In this document: in pieces, positions 27,446-36,659 of the stretch
Layout: the number at the start of each line of letters is the position of its first letter
Position numbering within the stretch: the stretch's first letter is position 1
Assembly: GCA_021287065.1 (NCBI GenBank)
Contig: JAJTBE010000175.1
Location: forward strand, 1 to 57,375
Origin: Bacillota bacterium
Lineage (GTDB): Bacteria; Vulcanimicrobiota; JAJTBE01
Length of the DNA: 57,375 nucleotides
Direction: 5' to 3'
Position numbers and translations under genes: made by a program
Notes under the pieces: model-generated
What the model was told of the DNA's origin: nothing
Seen by the model: only the letters and a program-made list of their open reading frames with translations
Databases searched by the model: none

Positions 27446-28230
27446 GTGAAGAAAATCAGGCAAATCTTATTAAAGTAAAGAATTTAAGCTTTTCTTACGG
27501 GGAAAAACTTGTTCTGTCTGATATTAATATTAATGTAGCTGAAGGTGATGTTCTCGGAATCATCGGACCCAACGGAGGCGGAAAAACCACATTCCTGAAA
27601 ATTCTGCTGGGTTTAATCAAGGGATATCAGGGTGAAGTCAGCATTGTTTGCACATACGGCAGGAAAAACAGAAGCCATCATACCTGTATCGGATATGTAC
27701 CCCAGAGGCCCGATGTAAATATCAGATTTCCTGCCACTGTTACCGATGCTGTGGAAATGGGTTTGTTTGGTTTAACCGGATTCCGGGGGGTAAGCAGTGA
27801 AGAAAGAGATTATATCCACTGGCTCATCAAAAAAACCGGTCTGGAAAAGATAAAAAACAGACCTGTGGGAGCTATCTCAGGAGGCCAGCTTCAGAGAACT
27901 TTTATTGCGAGGGCGCTTGTGGGAAAACCTGCGGTTCTTATGCTTGACGAACCTCTTGTTGGTATCGATCAGACAGGTATCAGACAGTTTATTGATCTTC
28001 TTATGGAAATCAAGGAAGATTTGAAGCTGACAGTGGTTCTTGTAAGCCACGATTTTCATGCCGTTTCCATCTGTTCAGATAAAGTTGCCTGTTTAAACAG
28101 AACTCTTCACTTTCACGATAACCCGGAAAAACTTCAGCGGGAACATCTTACAAGAACCTTCTCCTGTGCGTATGAAGCTTTCCATGATCTCGACTTTCAT
28201 ATTCACCACACCGGAGAAAAACAATGCTGA
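27442..28230 (+). CDS. znuC: Zinc ABC transporter ATPase
   Basis: A 262-residue ABC ATPase with Walker A GPNGGGKTTFLK (about 42-53), Q-loop YVPQRPD, signature ISGGQLQRTFIARAL (about 148-162), Walker B VLMLDEPLVGID and switch His in VLVSHDFHAV. It belongs to the metal-importer branch. Overlaps of four bases with znuA and seven with znuB point to one operon. Confidence 0.95.
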   Translation: MSEENQANLIKVKNLSFSYGEKLVLSDININVAEGDVLGIIGPNGGGKTTFLKILLGLIKGYQGEVSIVCTYGRKNRSHHTCIGYVPQRPDVNIRFPATVTDAVEMGLFGLTGFRGVSSEERDYIHWLIKKTGLEKIKNRPVGAISGGQLQRTFIARALVGKPAVLMLDEPLVGIDQTGIRQFIDLLMEIKEDLKLTVVLVSHDFHAVSICSDKVACLNRTLHFHDNPEKLQREHLTRTFSCAYEAFHDLDFHIHHTGEKQC

Positions 28231-29072
28231 CCATTTTTAAATACCAGTTTATGCAAAACGCCCTTATAGCAGGGCTTCTTGTGGGAATGTTATGTTCGAT
28301 GCTCTCCCTTTTCGTTGTTCTGAGAAGAATGGCGTTTATAGGGGAGGGGATTGCACACGCAGCTTTTGGCGGAATTGCATTCGCCCTTCTCTTTAATCTT
28401 AACCTTCTGCTTACAGCCAATATCTTTTGTATAATTCTTGCGGTTTTAATCGGTTTTACCAGTAAAAAAGGCAAATTGTCGGAAGATTCGAGTATCGGTT
28501 TATTCCTTACCACATCAATGGCTCTCGGTGTGATTCTGCTGAAACTCAGAAAAGAATATACAAGCGAAGTCTATGGATACCTTTTTGGAAATATCCTTGC
28601 GGTTTCCAGAAGCGATGTAATAGGGCTTTTAATACTCAGCGTCCTGGTTGTTGCATTTATCGTTTATTTTTATAAACAGATTCAATATTTTATTTTCGAT
28701 GAAGATATGGCAAAAGTAGCCGGCATTCCGGTGAAATTTTTCTACTATTCACTTCTTGTGATTCTGGCAATGGTAATAGTAATGTCGGTTCAGGTGGTGG
28801 GAGTCATTCTGGTTTCCGCACTGATTATCATACCTGCCACAGTGTCGCTTCTGGTTGCAAAAAGGTTTACTCCTGCTCTGATTTTATCTGTGATAATAGG
28901 TATCTTTTCTACATTTTCAGGGTTGATAACTTCCTATTATGCCAAACTTCCCAGCGGCGCTGTTATAGTAATCACCCTTTTCCTGATTTTCGTAGTCGTT
29001 CTCTCAGGTAAAAAAGTTTATGATGTTATCAACAGAAAGAAACAGGAAGCTGAAGGTCAGGAAGCTCCCTGA
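28224..29072 (+). CDS. znuB: Zinc ABC transporter permease
   Basis: A 282-residue membrane protein with about eight segments, of the ABC-3 metal permease family. Family stretches are LVGMLCSMLSLFVVLRRMAFIGEGIAHAAFGGIAF, containing the Glu/His pair of the metal path, and VVGVILVSALIIIPATVSLLVAKRF. It ends the znu operon and its tail overlaps by 16 bases the end of the convergent membrane-protein gene. Confidence 0.95.
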   Translation: MLTIFKYQFMQNALIAGLLVGMLCSMLSLFVVLRRMAFIGEGIAHAAFGGIAFALLFNLNLLLTANIFCIILAVLIGFTSKKGKLSEDSSIGLFLTTSMALGVILLKLRKEYTSEVYGYLFGNILAVSRSDVIGLLILSVLVVAFIVYFYKQIQYFIFDEDMAKVAGIPVKFFYYSLLVILAMVIVMSVQVVGVILVSALIIIPATVSLLVAKRFTPALILSVIIGIFSTFSGLITSYYAKLPSGAVIVITLFLIFVVVLSGKKVYDVINRKKQEAEGQEAP

Positions 29073-30877
29073 TTCGGTTTTCTTTTTCTGTTTGCATAGT
29101 ACGAAACACAGTAAATAATAGCTACCAAAACCATTACACCCATTACAATCGACTGCTTGTTTGCTCTTGTGAATTTGTCCGCCATTTCAATCAGATATTT
29201 CCAGTACATCATAGAAGCTGCCACTGTAATCCACGCAGGAGAAAAAGCAAACCGGAACATTCCTTTGTCCTGTTTCTGGGCAATATATGAGAAAAGCGCC
29301 AGCAGAGCAACCGCAGAAAGACCGAGAATGAATCCTGCAATGCCCTCAACCCTGAATATTACTCCCATAGTGAAAACCATAACTTTTATAATGGCTCCGA
29401 TTGCGATAAATCTCCAGAGCACTCCGGGCATTCCCTCTTTTTTATCCATATAGAAAAGATTGGGACCGTTAAGATTGAAACCTTCGAATACTATGGGCAG
29501 AAACAGTCCGAATAACAGAGCTATTGTTACATCACCCATTCCCAGATCAACAATATTGTCTGCACCGACTGATGAATAGAGAAACACCTGAAAAATGCCG
29601 CTGATTATTGCAAAAAGACCTGCAAAGTTAATAACTTTGATGAAAAGCCCGGGCCAGGTGAGTTTTTTATCAACAGGTACATCATAAACATTTTTATAAT
29701 CCCCTGTATCTTTGTCTTTGGTATTGGTATTTCCATTGGAAGCCATGCCGTTTAAAAGTAAATCCCGTTCTTCAGGCTGAAGGAGTTTTCCCTCGGCTTT
29801 TTCAGGCTCCGTTTTGTTGCCCAGCTTAATCATAAGGGTTTCGAATGTTTTATGGGGAACAAGTATGCCTGCAACCGACATCAGGCCCAGGGCATAAAGG
29901 GTGATGCCGTAACCGTTGCACCATTTGTATGAAAACCAGAGTCCTGAAATCAGCAGAAGCACTGCAAAAGCTCCTGTGGCAAGATCCACTCCCTTAATGG
30001 ACTGGGATGAGTTGTGCACCATTATTATCAGAATCACTGATGTAATAACGCCGCAGATGATAGGGTAGCTGTATCCTACATCAAGAACGAGTTTGTTTAT
30101 TATAAAAACTACAAATCCGAGATAAAGTATAATATAAAGTGCCAACTGTGCAGGGAGAATTTTCATTATATCCTGATTTTTTTTGTATCCGAATAATGCG
30201 GAAGTTATCAGGGTAACAAGAAAAATACTTACCAGGAGGATTACCGGCATAAACACTTCAATGCTTACTGTTTTCTGCATATGCCATACTGACATCATCG
30301 TTGCTGTAATAACTGCAAAAACCATATACATTATCGATTCGATTTTTGCTGAAGATGTCTGGTATCTGCCAAACTGGACCAGATCTGCGGCAAGCCTGAT
30401 GAGAAAAAGACCAAATCCGCCGCCGGCAATGAAAGCGATCCAGAGATTTTCTGCCCGGATGCCGTAAAACGAAATAACAAATGCCATAAACAGAAGGCTC
30501 ATTCCTATGCCGCCAAGGGGGACAGATGACAGCATTATGAGGGATGATACATCTTTTTCCCTTTTTTTCTTCAGAGCAAGACAATCCATTGATACAAGAA
30601 AAACAGGTATGAAGAAACCTGCGATACCGGATATATAAGCTCCCCTGATTCCGGTTTTTGCAGGGAAGAAGCCGCTGGCTATAACTGTTAGAATTCCTGT
30701 AATAATCATTACAACCCAAATTGAGGAAAGAAAAGATTTCTGGCTTCTGCTTTCTTCCGAATCTTCAGGTGGTGTTTCACCCTTCAATGATATCTGGATT
30801 ATAGTGATCAAAAGACCGATGATGGCGGAAAGCATACCGCCGTACCATATTATTTGTCTTGCCAAACTCTCATTCAT
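29057..30877 (-). CDS. Unknown polytopic membrane protein (606 residues)
   Basis: I do not recognise this family. The protein has roughly 15-17 hydrophobic segments in two blocks, divided by a hydrophilic stretch of about 75 residues (about 350-425) rich in Lys, Asp and Asn (LGNKTEPEKAEGKLLQPEERD, then GNTNTKDKDTGDYKN). A second polar loop lies near residues 35-48 (EDSEESRSQKS). There are few charged residues inside the membrane segments and no transporter signature that I know. It is convergent with znuB and divergent from pilT. Zinc transport is not implied by the position, since the strand is opposite. Confidence 0.75.
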   Translation of the reverse strand: MNESLARQIIWYGGMLSAIIGLLITIIQISLKGETPPEDSEESRSQKSFLSSIWVVMIITGILTVIASGFFPAKTGIRGAYISGIAGFFIPVFLVSMDCLALKKKREKDVSSLIMLSSVPLGGIGMSLLFMAFVISFYGIRAENLWIAFIAGGGFGLFLIRLAADLVQFGRYQTSSAKIESIMYMVFAVITATMMSVWHMQKTVSIEVFMPVILLVSIFLVTLITSALFGYKKNQDIMKILPAQLALYIILYLGFVVFIINKLVLDVGYSYPIICGVITSVILIIMVHNSSQSIKGVDLATGAFAVLLLISGLWFSYKWCNGYGITLYALGLMSVAGILVPHKTFETLMIKLGNKTEPEKAEGKLLQPEERDLLLNGMASNGNTNTKDKDTGDYKNVYDVPVDKKLTWPGLFIKVINFAGLFAIISGIFQVFLYSSVGADNIVDLGMGDVTIALLFGLFLPIVFEGFNLNGPNLFYMDKKEGMPGVLWRFIAIGAIIKVMVFTMGVIFRVEGIAGFILGLSAVALLALFSYIAQKQDKGMFRFAFSPAWITVAASMMYWKYLIEMADKFTRANKQSIVMGVMVLVAIIYCVSYYANRKRKPNQGAS

Positions 30878-31036
30878 CCGCCTATTCTCCTGTCCGACAT
30901 TTTTTTAACCCTTTTACAAAATTTCGCCGTTGCCTTTTTCTATCCTTCTGTTTAACTGCTTACTAAAATATTCAACAAGGAATTTATGAGTGAATAGTCG
31001 AAAATAATCCATAATTCTTTTAAGAGGGTAAGTCCA

Positions 31037-32113
31037 TTGTCAAAACTTGTCCAGTATCTGAAAGAAGTCATCGAAAGAGGAGGCTCAGACCTCCATATGA
31101 GTGTGAATTCGCCGCCTATGATGCGGCTTTTCGGGGAGCTTGTACCCCTCGAAAACTATCCGCTCTCTTCCGATGACACTGTAGAGATCCTTGGTAGTCT
31201 GTTAAATGATGAACAGATGATGGATCTGGAAAAATATAAAAATATTGATTTTGCGCTTGAGCTGCCTTATGCAGGCTATGTTCAGCGTTACCGCTGTAAT
31301 TTCTTCTTCCAGAAAAGCGGCCTGGACGGGGTTTTCAGAGTTATTCCCAGAGAAATTCCTTCTCTGAGGGAACTGAATCTGCCCAGTCAGCTTGAAGATC
31401 TTGCACTGTTTCTGGACGGTCTGATTCTTGTTACAGGACCCACAGGATGCGGAAAATCAACTACCATTGCGGCGCTGGTTGATATAATCAACACCACTCA
31501 GGCAAGGCACATAATAACTCTGGAAGATCCTATCGAATTTGTGCATAGAAACAAATTGTCCATTATTCATCAGCGGCAGGTCAATATGCATGTCCTGAGC
31601 TTTGAAAGAGCCGTCAGGGCAGCTATGCGCGAAGACACTGATGTTATTATTATGGGTGAAACAAGGGATCTTAACTCGGTTGAAAACATGCTTACAGCAG
31701 CAAGCATGGGACATCTGGTTTTTTCTACCATGCATACTGCCAGCGCACCTAAGGCAGTTGAAAGGATTGTTGAATTCTATCCTCCTTCAAGACGCACATC
31801 CGTTCGAATGATGCTTGCGGACTGTCTGAGGGCGATTATTGCCCAGCAGCTAATTCCCAGATCAGATGAAATGGGGCGGGTTCCTGCTGTGGAAATTATG
31901 GTGAACAACCTTTCCATTGCCAATCTGATTCGTGAATCAAAAGTTCATCAGATTCCTACTGTTATTCAGACAGGAAAACAATTCGGAATGGTTTCTATGG
32001 ATGATTTCCTTATGAAACTGTTTAACGAAGGAAAGATTACAGCTATTGAAGCTTTTGAAAATTCCATCGATAAGAAAAAACTGGAATCAGTTTTAAGGCA
32101 GCACAGGAGATAG
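31037..32113 (+). CDS. pilT: Type IV pilus retraction ATPase PilT
   Basis: A 358-residue PilT/GspE-family ATPase with a TTG start behind AGAGGG. It has the N-terminal PAS-like domain (LVQYLKEVIERGGSDLHMSVNSPPMMRLFGEL), Walker A GPTGCGKSTT (about 134-143), Asp box TLEDPIEFVH, Walker B VIIMGETRDLNSVE, and His box GHLVFSTMHTASA. The catalytic residues are intact, so it should power pilus retraction for twitching motility or adhesion. It is followed after three bases by a paralogue. No pilin or pilus assembly genes lie in the window. Confidence 0.93.
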   Translation: MSKLVQYLKEVIERGGSDLHMSVNSPPMMRLFGELVPLENYPLSSDDTVEILGSLLNDEQMMDLEKYKNIDFALELPYAGYVQRYRCNFFFQKSGLDGVFRVIPREIPSLRELNLPSQLEDLALFLDGLILVTGPTGCGKSTTIAALVDIINTTQARHIITLEDPIEFVHRNKLSIIHQRQVNMHVLSFERAVRAAMREDTDVIIMGETRDLNSVENMLTAASMGHLVFSTMHTASAPKAVERIVEFYPPSRRTSVRMMLADCLRAIIAQQLIPRSDEMGRVPAVEIMVNNLSIANLIRESKVHQIPTVIQTGKQFGMVSMDDFLMKLFNEGKITAIEAFENSIDKKKLESVLRQHRR

Positions 32114-32116
32114 TAA

Positions 32117-33634
32117 ATGAGACCAGATCCGGATAAAACCAAAAAAGATGATATAGATTTTCGTTCCTTCCTGAGCGCTTTGACAGGTGAACCTTCATCT
32201 GTACCGAGACAGGCAGCACCTGAAGAAGGAAGGGTTCCGAAAGCACCGGTTCAGAGAATGGCTCCGCCGCCACAGCCGCAGCAACAACCTCAGGCACAAC
32301 AGCCACAGCAGCAGCCTCAAAGGCCGGCAAAACCTCCGCAGCCTCAACCTCAACCTCAGCAAAAACCACAGCCCCAGCCTAAACCGGCTGCGGTGGAACC
32401 GGATGAACCCGATTCCGGAGTGGAACTTCTGACTGGTGAAGAAACTGAGTTGTTTGAAAGAAGAAAAAGTGCGGAAACTTCTCCCGGTCCGGATGTAAGA
32501 GAAGTCAGAAAGGAAGATAGGGAACCCCAGACAGATAAAATTGCTCTCTCTCATATTGCAGTCAGGGCAAGTTTTACTATCGAGCAGCTTCTTGAAACCA
32601 TGATAAGGGAAAAAGCTTCCGATCTGCACATCTCAGTGGGAAGCACACCTGCTCTCAGACTCAATGGGGAAGTAGTCCCTCTTGAACTTCCCGACCTCGA
32701 TCCTGAAATGGCCGATGAACTTCTTCTGCCGATTCTTAACGAAGAACAGAGGGTTGTGTTCTTTGAAGAAGGCGATATTGATTTCTCCTTTGATTATGGA
32801 AAGAAAGCCCGTTTCAGGGTAAACATTTTTTCCCATCACAAAGGAATCGGTGCGGTTTTTCGTTATATTCCCCTGGAAGTTCCCAAACTCGAGCAGCTTG
32901 GGCTTCCAAGAGTTGTTCTGAACCTTCTCCGCTTTAAAAAGGGCCTTCTCCTTGTTGTCGGTCCCACCGGACATGGCAAAACAACCACTCTTGCCGCAAT
33001 GATTAATGAGGTTAACAAAACCCGGAAAAAACGCATAATCACCATGGAAAACCCTATCGAATATGTCTATAAAAGCGATTTGGGGCTTATCTCCCAGCGG
33101 GAAGTTGGAAACAATGTCAATTCTTATTCCGAAGCTTTATGGTCTGTTCTCAGGGAAGACCCTGATGTAATTATGATAAGCGAACTCTGGGATTGTGAGG
33201 ATGTCAGGCAGGTTCTGAAAATCTCGGAAACAGGACATCTTGTTATCGCAGCCATGCAAACTCTCAACTGCGCCAGCGCTGTAGAGAGGCTTGTTGATAT
33301 GTTCCCCCAGGAAGAGCACGATCAGATTCGCATTTCAGTATCGGAATCACTTATCGGCGTTATCGCCCAGAGGCTTATTCCCAGAATTGACAGACAGGGC
33401 AGAGCATTAGCCGCTGAGGTGCTTATAACAACAACAGGCCTTGCCGCTCTCATAAGAGAAGGCAAAATGAACCAGATACCGTCTATCATTCAGACAGGAC
33501 GAGATCTTGGTATGTGCACAATGGAACATTCAGTCGGCGAACTTCTTGATAAAAATATCATTAGTCCTGCCGATGCAAGAGGGCTTCAGGGTGAGGTAAG
33601 AATGATAAGACCCCCCGGAAGCAGGAGATTCTGA
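32117..33634 (+). CDS. PilT paralogue with Pro/Gln-rich N-terminal extension and altered catalytic boxes
   Basis: Residues 1-150 hold an unstructured extension, strongly Pro/Gln-rich at about 50-95, absent from ordinary PilT. From about 152 the PilT fold follows: TIEQLLETMIREKASDLHISVG, Walker A GPTGHGKTTT (about 281-290), Asp box TMENPIEYVY (Asp to Asn), Walker B region VIMISELWDCEDV (the usual GExRD reads SELWD; Glu kept) and His box HLVIAAMQTLNCAS (His to Gln). ATP binding looks intact, but hydrolysis may be weak or differently controlled. It parallels PilT/PilU pairs, in which one ATPase depends on the other. It lies three bases after pilT, so the two proteins are probably made together and may form mixed complexes. 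Confidence 0.88.
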   Translation: MRPDPDKTKKDDIDFRSFLSALTGEPSSVPRQAAPEEGRVPKAPVQRMAPPPQPQQQPQAQQPQQQPQRPAKPPQPQPQPQQKPQPQPKPAAVEPDEPDSGVELLTGEETELFERRKSAETSPGPDVREVRKEDREPQTDKIALSHIAVRASFTIEQLLETMIREKASDLHISVGSTPALRLNGEVVPLELPDLDPEMADELLLPILNEEQRVVFFEEGDIDFSFDYGKKARFRVNIFSHHKGIGAVFRYIPLEVPKLEQLGLPRVVLNLLRFKKGLLLVVGPTGHGKTTTLAAMINEVNKTRKKRIITMENPIEYVYKSDLGLISQREVGNNVNSYSEALWSVLREDPDVIMISELWDCEDVRQVLKISETGHLVIAAMQTLNCASAVERLVDMFPQEEHDQIRISVSESLIGVIAQRLIPRIDRQGRALAAEVLITTTGLAALIREGKMNQIPSIIQTGRDLGMCTMEHSVGELLDKNIISPADARGLQGEVRMIRPPGSRRF

Positions 33635-33684
33635 AGTTTTACTTAAATTAAACATACTGTTTATATCTAAAGGAGGTATTTCAT

Positions 33685-33936
33685 TTGCCAGATCAGGAAA
33701 AATTAAAAGAAGCTATGACCACCCTTGGCAGAGCTTTAAAATCGGTTGGCAAGGAAGAAGCAGCTTATCTTCAGGAAATTAAAGCCCAGATAGATGAAGC
33801 TGTGAAAGCAGACCCCGGACTCGATAAACAGCTTGAATTTTGCTATGGTATTATTTTTGCACCTGATAAAATCAAAAACGAAGCTTTGATGAAAGCAGCC
33901 AAGTTCTATGTGAATGTGGTAGAAGGAAAAATCTGA
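33685..33936 (+). CDS. Small helical protein of unknown function
   Basis: An 83-residue protein with a TTG start behind a very strong AAAGGAGGT site, nine bases upstream. It is predicted mostly helical and acidic, with one Cys and no signal peptide or membrane segment (EKLKEAMTTLGRALKSVGKE, then AAKFYVNVVEGKI). It follows the two pilT genes on the same strand by 50 bases and ends where the convergent Lys-rich gene ends. I do not recognise a family. Confidence 0.7.
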   Translation: MPDQEKLKEAMTTLGRALKSVGKEEAAYLQEIKAQIDEAVKADPGLDKQLEFCYGIIFAPDKIKNEALMKAAKFYVNVVEGKI

Positions 33937-34770
33937 TTAGAAATTGCCGAGAGCCTCGGTGATTTCCATCTCTGCTTTCTTCACCATTAAAAGCCCCTCG
34001 GACAGTCGAAGGCCGTTTGCCGGATTTGAATATTTTCTGATGATCTTCAAACCTTCCATATATTTGCGGATGGAAGAAGAGAAACTTTTGTTCATCGCCT
34101 TCACTTCACTGGTGGGGTTTTTGATTTTTCGGAATTCCGATTTGTTCTGAATATTCATATCATTGATATATTCATCTGTTTTATTCAGCGCTTCGGTTAA
34201 AGCTGAAAGCTCCGCGTTGTTGCCTGAGCCGTTCATAACTTCTGTTACACTCTTTTTCAGTATCCTCAGGTTCTCATCAGACTCATTGCTGAATCGGTTC
34301 ATTATGTCAAGGCTTTTTATTCTCTCGTTTGCAGCGCCTATCCGCGCCCATCTTATCTCAAGGCCGTCGGTTTTGCGGGTTTCAAGATACTTTGCAAGCT
34401 CTGAATAAAGCTCAGCTATATTGTTTTTAGCTTCGCTGTACATCACCGAAAAAATGCGATCTGAAATATGGTCGGCAGGATATTCTTTCTTAATCATTTC
34501 AGCTTCTTTATGAGCTTTATCGGAAAGATCATAAAGGTTGCCGATTCCGCTTCTGAGTTCATTTTCAAGATCTGATTTACGATTCGTTTTTTCTTTTTTT
34601 GATGAACCGGTTTTTTTAGTCCTGGAAGAAGTCTTTTTCTTTGCAGCTTTTTTCTTTCCGGCAGTCGGCAGGGAAGCAGAACCATCGGGCTTTTCCGATG
34701 GTATTATTTGAGAAGCTTTGTCCAGAATGCCTGCTGCTTTAAGTTTTATATCTTCCTGGTGGTTTGTCAT
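33937..34770 (-). CDS. Lys-rich linker/helical protein of unknown function
   Basis: A 277-residue soluble protein. Residues about 46-68 are a histone-H1-like basic stretch (KKKAAKKKTSSRTKKTGSSKK), after which long amphipathic helices dominate (about 70-275). The basic patch could bind nucleic acid or the inner face of the membrane. Its start overlaps the stop of the FHA-GAF-HD-GYP gene (shared base in TGATG), so it is translationally coupled to that signalling protein and may be its partner. No family recognised. Confidence 0.75.
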   Translation of the reverse strand: MTNHQEDIKLKAAGILDKASQIIPSEKPDGSASLPTAGKKKAAKKKTSSRTKKTGSSKKEKTNRKSDLENELRSGIGNLYDLSDKAHKEAEMIKKEYPADHISDRIFSVMYSEAKNNIAELYSELAKYLETRKTDGLEIRWARIGAANERIKSLDIMNRFSNESDENLRILKKSVTEVMNGSGNNAELSALTEALNKTDEYINDMNIQNKSEFRKIKNPTSEVKAMNKSFSSSIRKYMEGLKIIRKYSNPANGLRLSEGLLMVKKAEMEITEALGNF

Positions 34771-36425
34771 CAGCTGGTCCTGCCTGAACTTCCGGCAGCA
34801 GTTTTACCCAGATCACTTCCTGACGAGGTCATATCGTGCTCAAGGGTGGGTTCTGCGCCTTCTTCCATGCTTCCCATTTTCATTACATTTTTTACCCATT
34901 CGATTTCGTCTTCGAGAATATCCTTGAAAACCGCCACAACTCTGGGATCAAACTGTGTGCCGGCATTCTTTTCTATCTCAGAAACTGCGTGTTCGATATT
35001 AAGTGATTTCCTGTATGGTCTGTTGGAAGTCATAGCGTCAAAAGAGTCTGCCACAGCAAGAATTCTTGATGCAAGAGGAATATCTTCGCCAGAGAGTCCT
35101 TCGGGATAACCTCCGGCATTATATTTTTCGTGATGATGGTACATATAAGGAAGCATTTGCCTGAACTCTTCCACCGGCTCCATTATTCTTGCTCCGTAAA
35201 CAGGATGCTGGCTCATGATTTTAAATTCCTCATCAGTGAGCTTGCCGGGTTTGTTGAGAATGCCTTCCTTAATATTGATTTTGCCTATGTCATGAAGCAG
35301 GGCTGCATATCTGATTTTTTCAAGCTCTGTTTTGTCAATTTTCATTCTTTCCGCAATTTTAACGGAATATTCTGTTACTCTTTCAGAATGGCCTCGTGTG
35401 TACTGGTCCCGTGCTTCGATTGCGTTTGCCAGCGCCCTGATGGAACTGAGGAATAAGCGGCGGACATGCTGGTGCAGTCTGGAATTTTCGATGGAGATAG
35501 CCGCCTGATTTGCGATAATCGTTAAAAATCTGAGATCATTTTCTGTAAAAACATGTGAAGAAGTATAATTGTCGATACAGATTATGCCAATGGCTCTTCT
35601 TTCGGAAATCAGCGGTGCATAAAGGCTTGCTCTTATATCATGCAGAAAAACCGAATCCGGCATTCCAAAACGCTCGTCAATTCTTGCGTCATCGCTGAGT
35701 ATTGCCTTTTTCTCCTTGAGGACCATATTGATAATGGTTTTGGATACTTCTATTTTATCGGTTTCATCCGATTTTCCCTTTATGGCTTTTCTCCGGAGAA
35801 CCTTAATCTCAAGCTCATTTGTTTTGTCATTGAGGATCATCAGGTATCCCCTCTGGGCGGGGAACATTTGGAAGATATAGTCCATGATTTTTTCAATGAG
35901 TTGATCCATGTCCATAATACGGCCCAGAGACTGGTTCAGCTCGTAGAACAACTGGACTTTGTGGTTTAACTCCTCAACTTCCTTGGCATCTTTGGGCACA
36001 GACAGGAAGTTGGTGTTGTATATTTCCGCAGGATCCACAGATGATCTGATGGCATAATCGTCAGGTGAGTCGGCGACTACTTCAAGTGATTCATACTCGC
36101 TGGTTTCAATCTCAAAATCGCCTTCTGACTGGAAAATCTGAAGTGTTGTTTTTCCCACCCTGAAGATGGAGCTGTCTATAAGTATGGTGTGGATTACTTC
36201 TTCTTCCTCGTCGTCGCTGGTAACAAGAAATGTGCCGTTGGTGCTGCCAAGGTCTTCGAGGATGAATTTGCCGTATTCCCGCCGTATAACCGCATGCCTG
36301 CGGGATACACTGCTGTCTTTGGGAAGGTGGATATCAACACCTTCTTCTCTGCCGATACTTGCAAAATCCTGATTTATTATAAATTCCTGTCCTGCTGTTT
36401 CACCGTCAAGAACGACAATTCTCAT
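34770..36425 (-). CDS. FHA-GAF-HD-GYP signalling protein
   Basis: I take the ATG at 36425 (MRIVVLDGETAGQ) as start, with AGGAAA six bases upstream; the frame extends five codons further to a TTG. Residues 1-100 are an FHA domain (SIGREEGVDIHLPKDSSVSRRHAVI, EDLGSTNGTFL), which binds phosphothreonine. Residues about 160-320 are a GAF domain (IMDYIFQMFPAQRGYLMILND to LTIIANQAAISIENSRL). Residues about 325-510 are an HD-GYP domain with LLHDIGKINIKEGILNKPGKL and HHHEKYNAGGYPEGLSG. The GYP loop has Ala-Gly where Gly-x-Gly is usual, which may still allow activity. It probably joins Ser/Thr phosphorylation to cyclic di-GMP turnover and lies next to the pilT genes, whose output such signals often control. 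Confidence 0.93.
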   Translation of the reverse strand: MRIVVLDGETAGQEFIINQDFASIGREEGVDIHLPKDSSVSRRHAVIRREYGKFILEDLGSTNGTFLVTSDDEEEEVIHTILIDSSIFRVGKTTLQIFQSEGDFEIETSEYESLEVVADSPDDYAIRSSVDPAEIYNTNFLSVPKDAKEVEELNHKVQLFYELNQSLGRIMDMDQLIEKIMDYIFQMFPAQRGYLMILNDKTNELEIKVLRRKAIKGKSDETDKIEVSKTIINMVLKEKKAILSDDARIDERFGMPDSVFLHDIRASLYAPLISERRAIGIICIDNYTSSHVFTENDLRFLTIIANQAAISIENSRLHQHVRRLFLSSIRALANAIEARDQYTRGHSERVTEYSVKIAERMKIDKTELEKIRYAALLHDIGKINIKEGILNKPGKLTDEEFKIMSQHPVYGARIMEPVEEFRQMLPYMYHHHEKYNAGGYPEGLSGEDIPLASRILAVADSFDAMTSNRPYRKSLNIEHAVSEIEKNAGTQFDPRVVAVFKDILEDEIEWVKNVMKMGSMEEGAEPTLEHDMTSSGSDLGKTAAGSSGRTS

Positions 36426-36659
36426 AGTTTTCCTAACCAATCCCGCTTAATATGATGATTGTCTATTAAACTTTATTCCTTCATTCTCCTTCAAATAAGT
36501 GTCAACAGAATGTTAAAAAACTGTTATCGGATTCACTTTTTTTACAATTTGGCAAATAATGCACCGATGAACTGCTTTTCCTTTATTCTTAAGCCGGTTT
36601 CAGATACCGGGAATTACAATCTTTACAACTATGTTAACAGATAAAAGGAATCAGGCAAA

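Noticed and set aside
32187-32432. Alternative-frame proteins within the Pro/Gln-rich part of the second pilT gene
   Set aside because: They arise from the low-complexity CAG/CCT repeats, and only the long PilT frame continues into a conserved domain.
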